The notes beneath the pieces are model-generated. The model had not been told where the DNA came from. It worked only from the letters and a program-made list of their open reading frames with translations, and did no database searches. A program made the translations under genes and the position numbers. From Pseudomonas sp. PGPPP3 (lineage in GTDB: Bacteria; Pseudomonadota; Gammaproteobacteria; Pseudomonadales; Pseudomonadaceae), in NCBI GenBank assembly GCA_002256055.1, contig NKIE01000111.1, forward strand, positions 1-8,152: 8,152 nucleotides of DNA, read 5' to 3'. The number at the start of each line of letters is the position of its first letter. Position 1 is the stretch's first letter. Positions 6,548-8,152 of the stretch are shown here, one piece after another.

Positions 6548-8032
6548 TCAACCAGCAATCGTCGCCAGTTGTTTTTCCCACTCTTTGGTCTCTTTCTTGG
6601 ACACGCCACCGAGCATTTCCAAGGCCTGACGCAAACGGAAACGGGTCAGGTCTGGACCGATAATTTCCATCGCATCGAGCACAGACACCGAACTGGCCTG
6701 CCCGCTGATCGCAGCAAACATCAGCGGCATGGCATCGCGCAGCTTCAACTCAAGGGCTTCGACCACCCCCTGAATACAGCCAGTGATGCGTTCCTTCTCC
6801 CACTGGCGCAGTGCTTCAAGCTTCCACAAGATCAACTGCATGACCTGGCGAACCTGCTCGGGCGGCAACTTCTTGTGCTCGAACAGCTTGGCATCCAGCG
6901 GCACGCCACCGGCGAAGAAGAAGCCCGCCAACGGCGCGATCTGGCTGAACGTCTCGACTCGGCCCTGCACATGGGGCGCAATCTGCATCAGGTACTCGGG
7001 ATTAAACGCCCACTTCTGCACTTCGGCGGCAAAGCGCTCGACGCTCAGCTCGCGCAGCCACTGGCCATTGAGCCAGGAGAGCTTCTCCATGTCGAAGATC
7101 GGCCCACCGAGAGACACGCGCTGAATGTCGAAGTGCTCGATCATCTCGTCCAGACTGAACTTCTCGCGCTCATCCGGCATCGACCAGCCCATGCGCCCGA
7201 GGTAGTTGAGCATCGCCTGCGGAAGAAAGCCCATGCGCTCGTAGAAGGTCACTGAGGTTGGGTTCTTGCGCTTAGACAACTTGCTCTTGTCGGGGTTGCG
7301 CAGCAGCGGCATGTAGCACAGCGCTGGCTGCTCCCAGCCAAAGTATTCGTACAATTTGATCAGTTTGGGCGCCGACGGCAGCCACTCTTCGCCGCGCAGC
7401 ACATGGGTGATGCCCATCAAGTGGTCATCAACCACGTTGGCCAGGAAGTAGGTCGGCAGGCCATCGGCCTTCATCAGCACCTGCATGTCCATGCGGTCCC
7501 ACGGGATTTCTACCGTGCCACGCAACATGTCCGGCACCTGGCACACGCCTTCGGTCGGCACCTGCATGCGCACCACATGGGACTCGCCAGCGGCAATGCG
7601 GCGTTGCGCTTCCGCCGGAGCCAGATGCTGGCAGTGACCGTCATAACGCGGCGTTTCCTTGTTGGCCATCTGCTCGGCACGCACCTGATCCAGGCGCTCA
7701 GCGCTGCAGAAGCACGGGAAGGCATGCCCCTTGGCGACCAGCTCATCGGAGTACTTCTTGTAGATTTCGCCGCGCTCGCTCTGCCGGTACGGGCCATGGG
7801 GACCGCCAATATCCGGGCCCTCATCCCACTCAATGCCCAGCCAGCGCAGGGAGTCGAAAATCTGCTGTTCGGACTCGCGGCTCGAACGCACCTGATCGGT
7901 GTCTTCGATACGCAGGATGAACTGACCGCCATGCTGGCGCGCGAAGCACAGGTTGAACAAAGCGATGTACGCGGTGCCAACGTGCGGGTCGCCAGTCGGG
8001 GATGGCGCAATACGGGTACGAACAGTGGTCAT
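6548..8032 (-). CDS. gltX: Glutamyl-tRNA synthetase
   Basis: GluRS, a class I aminoacyl-tRNA synthetase that charges tRNA-Glu in the cytoplasm. I start it at the ATG at 8032, giving 494 aa beginning [20 protein letters not shown] four codons upstream is also in frame, but the ATG matches the family start. The HIGH-type motif appears as HVGT (residues 17-20) and the KMSKS-type loop as KLSKR (251-255). A zinc-binding pattern CxC-x24-CxH is complete at Cys107, Cys109, Cys134 and His136, as in E. coli GluRS. The C-terminal helical anticodon-binding domain is full length and ends in [16 protein letters not shown]. The protein looks intact and typical of Pseudomonas. Its gene lies upstream of a tRNA-Glu gene on the same strand, but a hairpin and a separate promoter between them suggest separate transcription. 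Confidence 0.98.
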   Translation of the reverse strand: MTTVRTRIAPSPTGDPHVGTAYIALFNLCFARQHGGQFILRIEDTDQVRSSRESEQQIFDSLRWLGIEWDEGPDIGGPHGPYRQSERGEIYKKYSDELVAKGHAFPCFCSAERLDQVRAEQMANKETPRYDGHCQHLAPAEAQRRIAAGESHVVRMQVPTEGVCQVPDMLRGTVEIPWDRMDMQVLMKADGLPTYFLANVVDDHLMGITHVLRGEEWLPSAPKLIKLYEYFGWEQPALCYMPLLRNPDKSKLSKRKNPTSVTFYERMGFLPQAMLNYLGRMGWSMPDEREKFSLDEMIEHFDIQRVSLGGPIFDMEKLSWLNGQWLRELSVERFAAEVQKWAFNPEYLMQIAPHVQGRVETFSQIAPLAGFFFAGGVPLDAKLFEHKKLPPEQVRQVMQLILWKLEALRQWEKERITGCIQGVVEALELKLRDAMPLMFAAISGQASSVSVLDAMEIIGPDLTRFRLRQALEMLGGVSKKETKEWEKQLATIAG

Positions 8033-8087
8033 GGCAACTCTCAATGCGGCAGATCAAACAATCGGCCAATCTTAACAGGCCGGATAC

Positions 8088-8152
8088 TTAAGGCTCCAGC
8101 AAAGGCCCCACCTCGGCCGGCAGACGACTGATCAGAAAGTCCAGAAAGGCTT
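8088..8152 (-). CDS. LysR-type transcriptional regulator, last 20 residues only
   Basis: Read on the minus strand, the right edge encodes AFLDFLISRLPAEVGPLLEP followed by TAA (8088-8090). AFLDFL plus a short amphipathic helix is the usual C-terminus of LysR-type regulators, where it closes the effector-binding domain. It lies 55 nt upstream of gltX on the same strand, and as I recall P. aeruginosa also has a regulator gene next to gltX. The DNA-binding domain and target are outside the window. The family call rests on a very short match. Confidence 0.6.
   Translation of the reverse strand, partial: AFLDFLISRLPAEVGPLLEP

Noticed and set aside
8033..8044. Upstream TTG start for gltX giving four extra residues
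   Set aside because: The ATG at 8032 gives the family-typical [14 protein letters not shown] start. The TTG extension adds unconserved residues.
8033..8087. Possible extended -10 (TGTTAAGAT) for gltX in the gap after the LysR-type gene
   Set aside because: Only 4 of 6 matches in the -10 and no -35 at proper spacing, so it is not strong enough to list as a promoter.
6479..8131. Plus-strand open frames opposite gltX (6479-7255 and 7403-8131)
   Set aside because: They lie antisense to intact gltX, with no motif and no plausible ribosome-binding site that I could see.

Overview
The window looks like chromosomal core sequence from a GC-rich gammaproteobacterium of the Pseudomonas lineage. GltX reads almost like the P. 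aeruginosa protein as I remember it. The tRNA-Glu/tRNA-Ala(GGC) pair beside gltX, the LysR-type gene upstream of it, and DusC also fit Pseudomonas. No species call is possible by eye. I see no mobile element, CRISPR array or phage gene.

Layout from left to right. The 3' part of a plus-strand gene for a GGDEF-EAL (cyclic-di-GMP) protein runs in from the left edge. It ends 3 nt from the end of convergent dusC. Every later gene is on the minus strand, so in transcription order (right to left) they read: the last codons of a LysR-type regulator, gltX, a tRNA-Ala(GGC)-tRNA-Glu(UUC) transcription unit with a recognisable promoter and terminator, then pgl, edd, eda, a hotdog-fold acyl-CoA thioesterase and dusC.

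The functional centre is pgl-edd-eda, which encodes the Entner-Doudoroff route from 6-phosphogluconolactone to pyruvate plus glyceraldehyde-3-phosphate. The thioesterase start codon overlaps the eda stop (ATGA), so it probably belongs to the same operon.

The main anomaly is eda. Its normal N-terminus begins 5 nt after the edd stop, but the frame breaks near 3391-3400. About 11-12 codons are missing, consistent with a 38-nt deletion (2 mod 3), at a short repeated GCGCTGG-type sequence. The residues corresponding to E. coli Glu45 and Lys133 lie in the downstream fragment, but no single frame encodes the whole enzyme. This is either a real strain-level lesion of the pathway or an assembly artefact.

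I found no convincing undescribed system. The other observations are modest: intergenic hairpins, a GC-rich discriminator at the tRNA promoter, and an ETL variant of the EAL motif.
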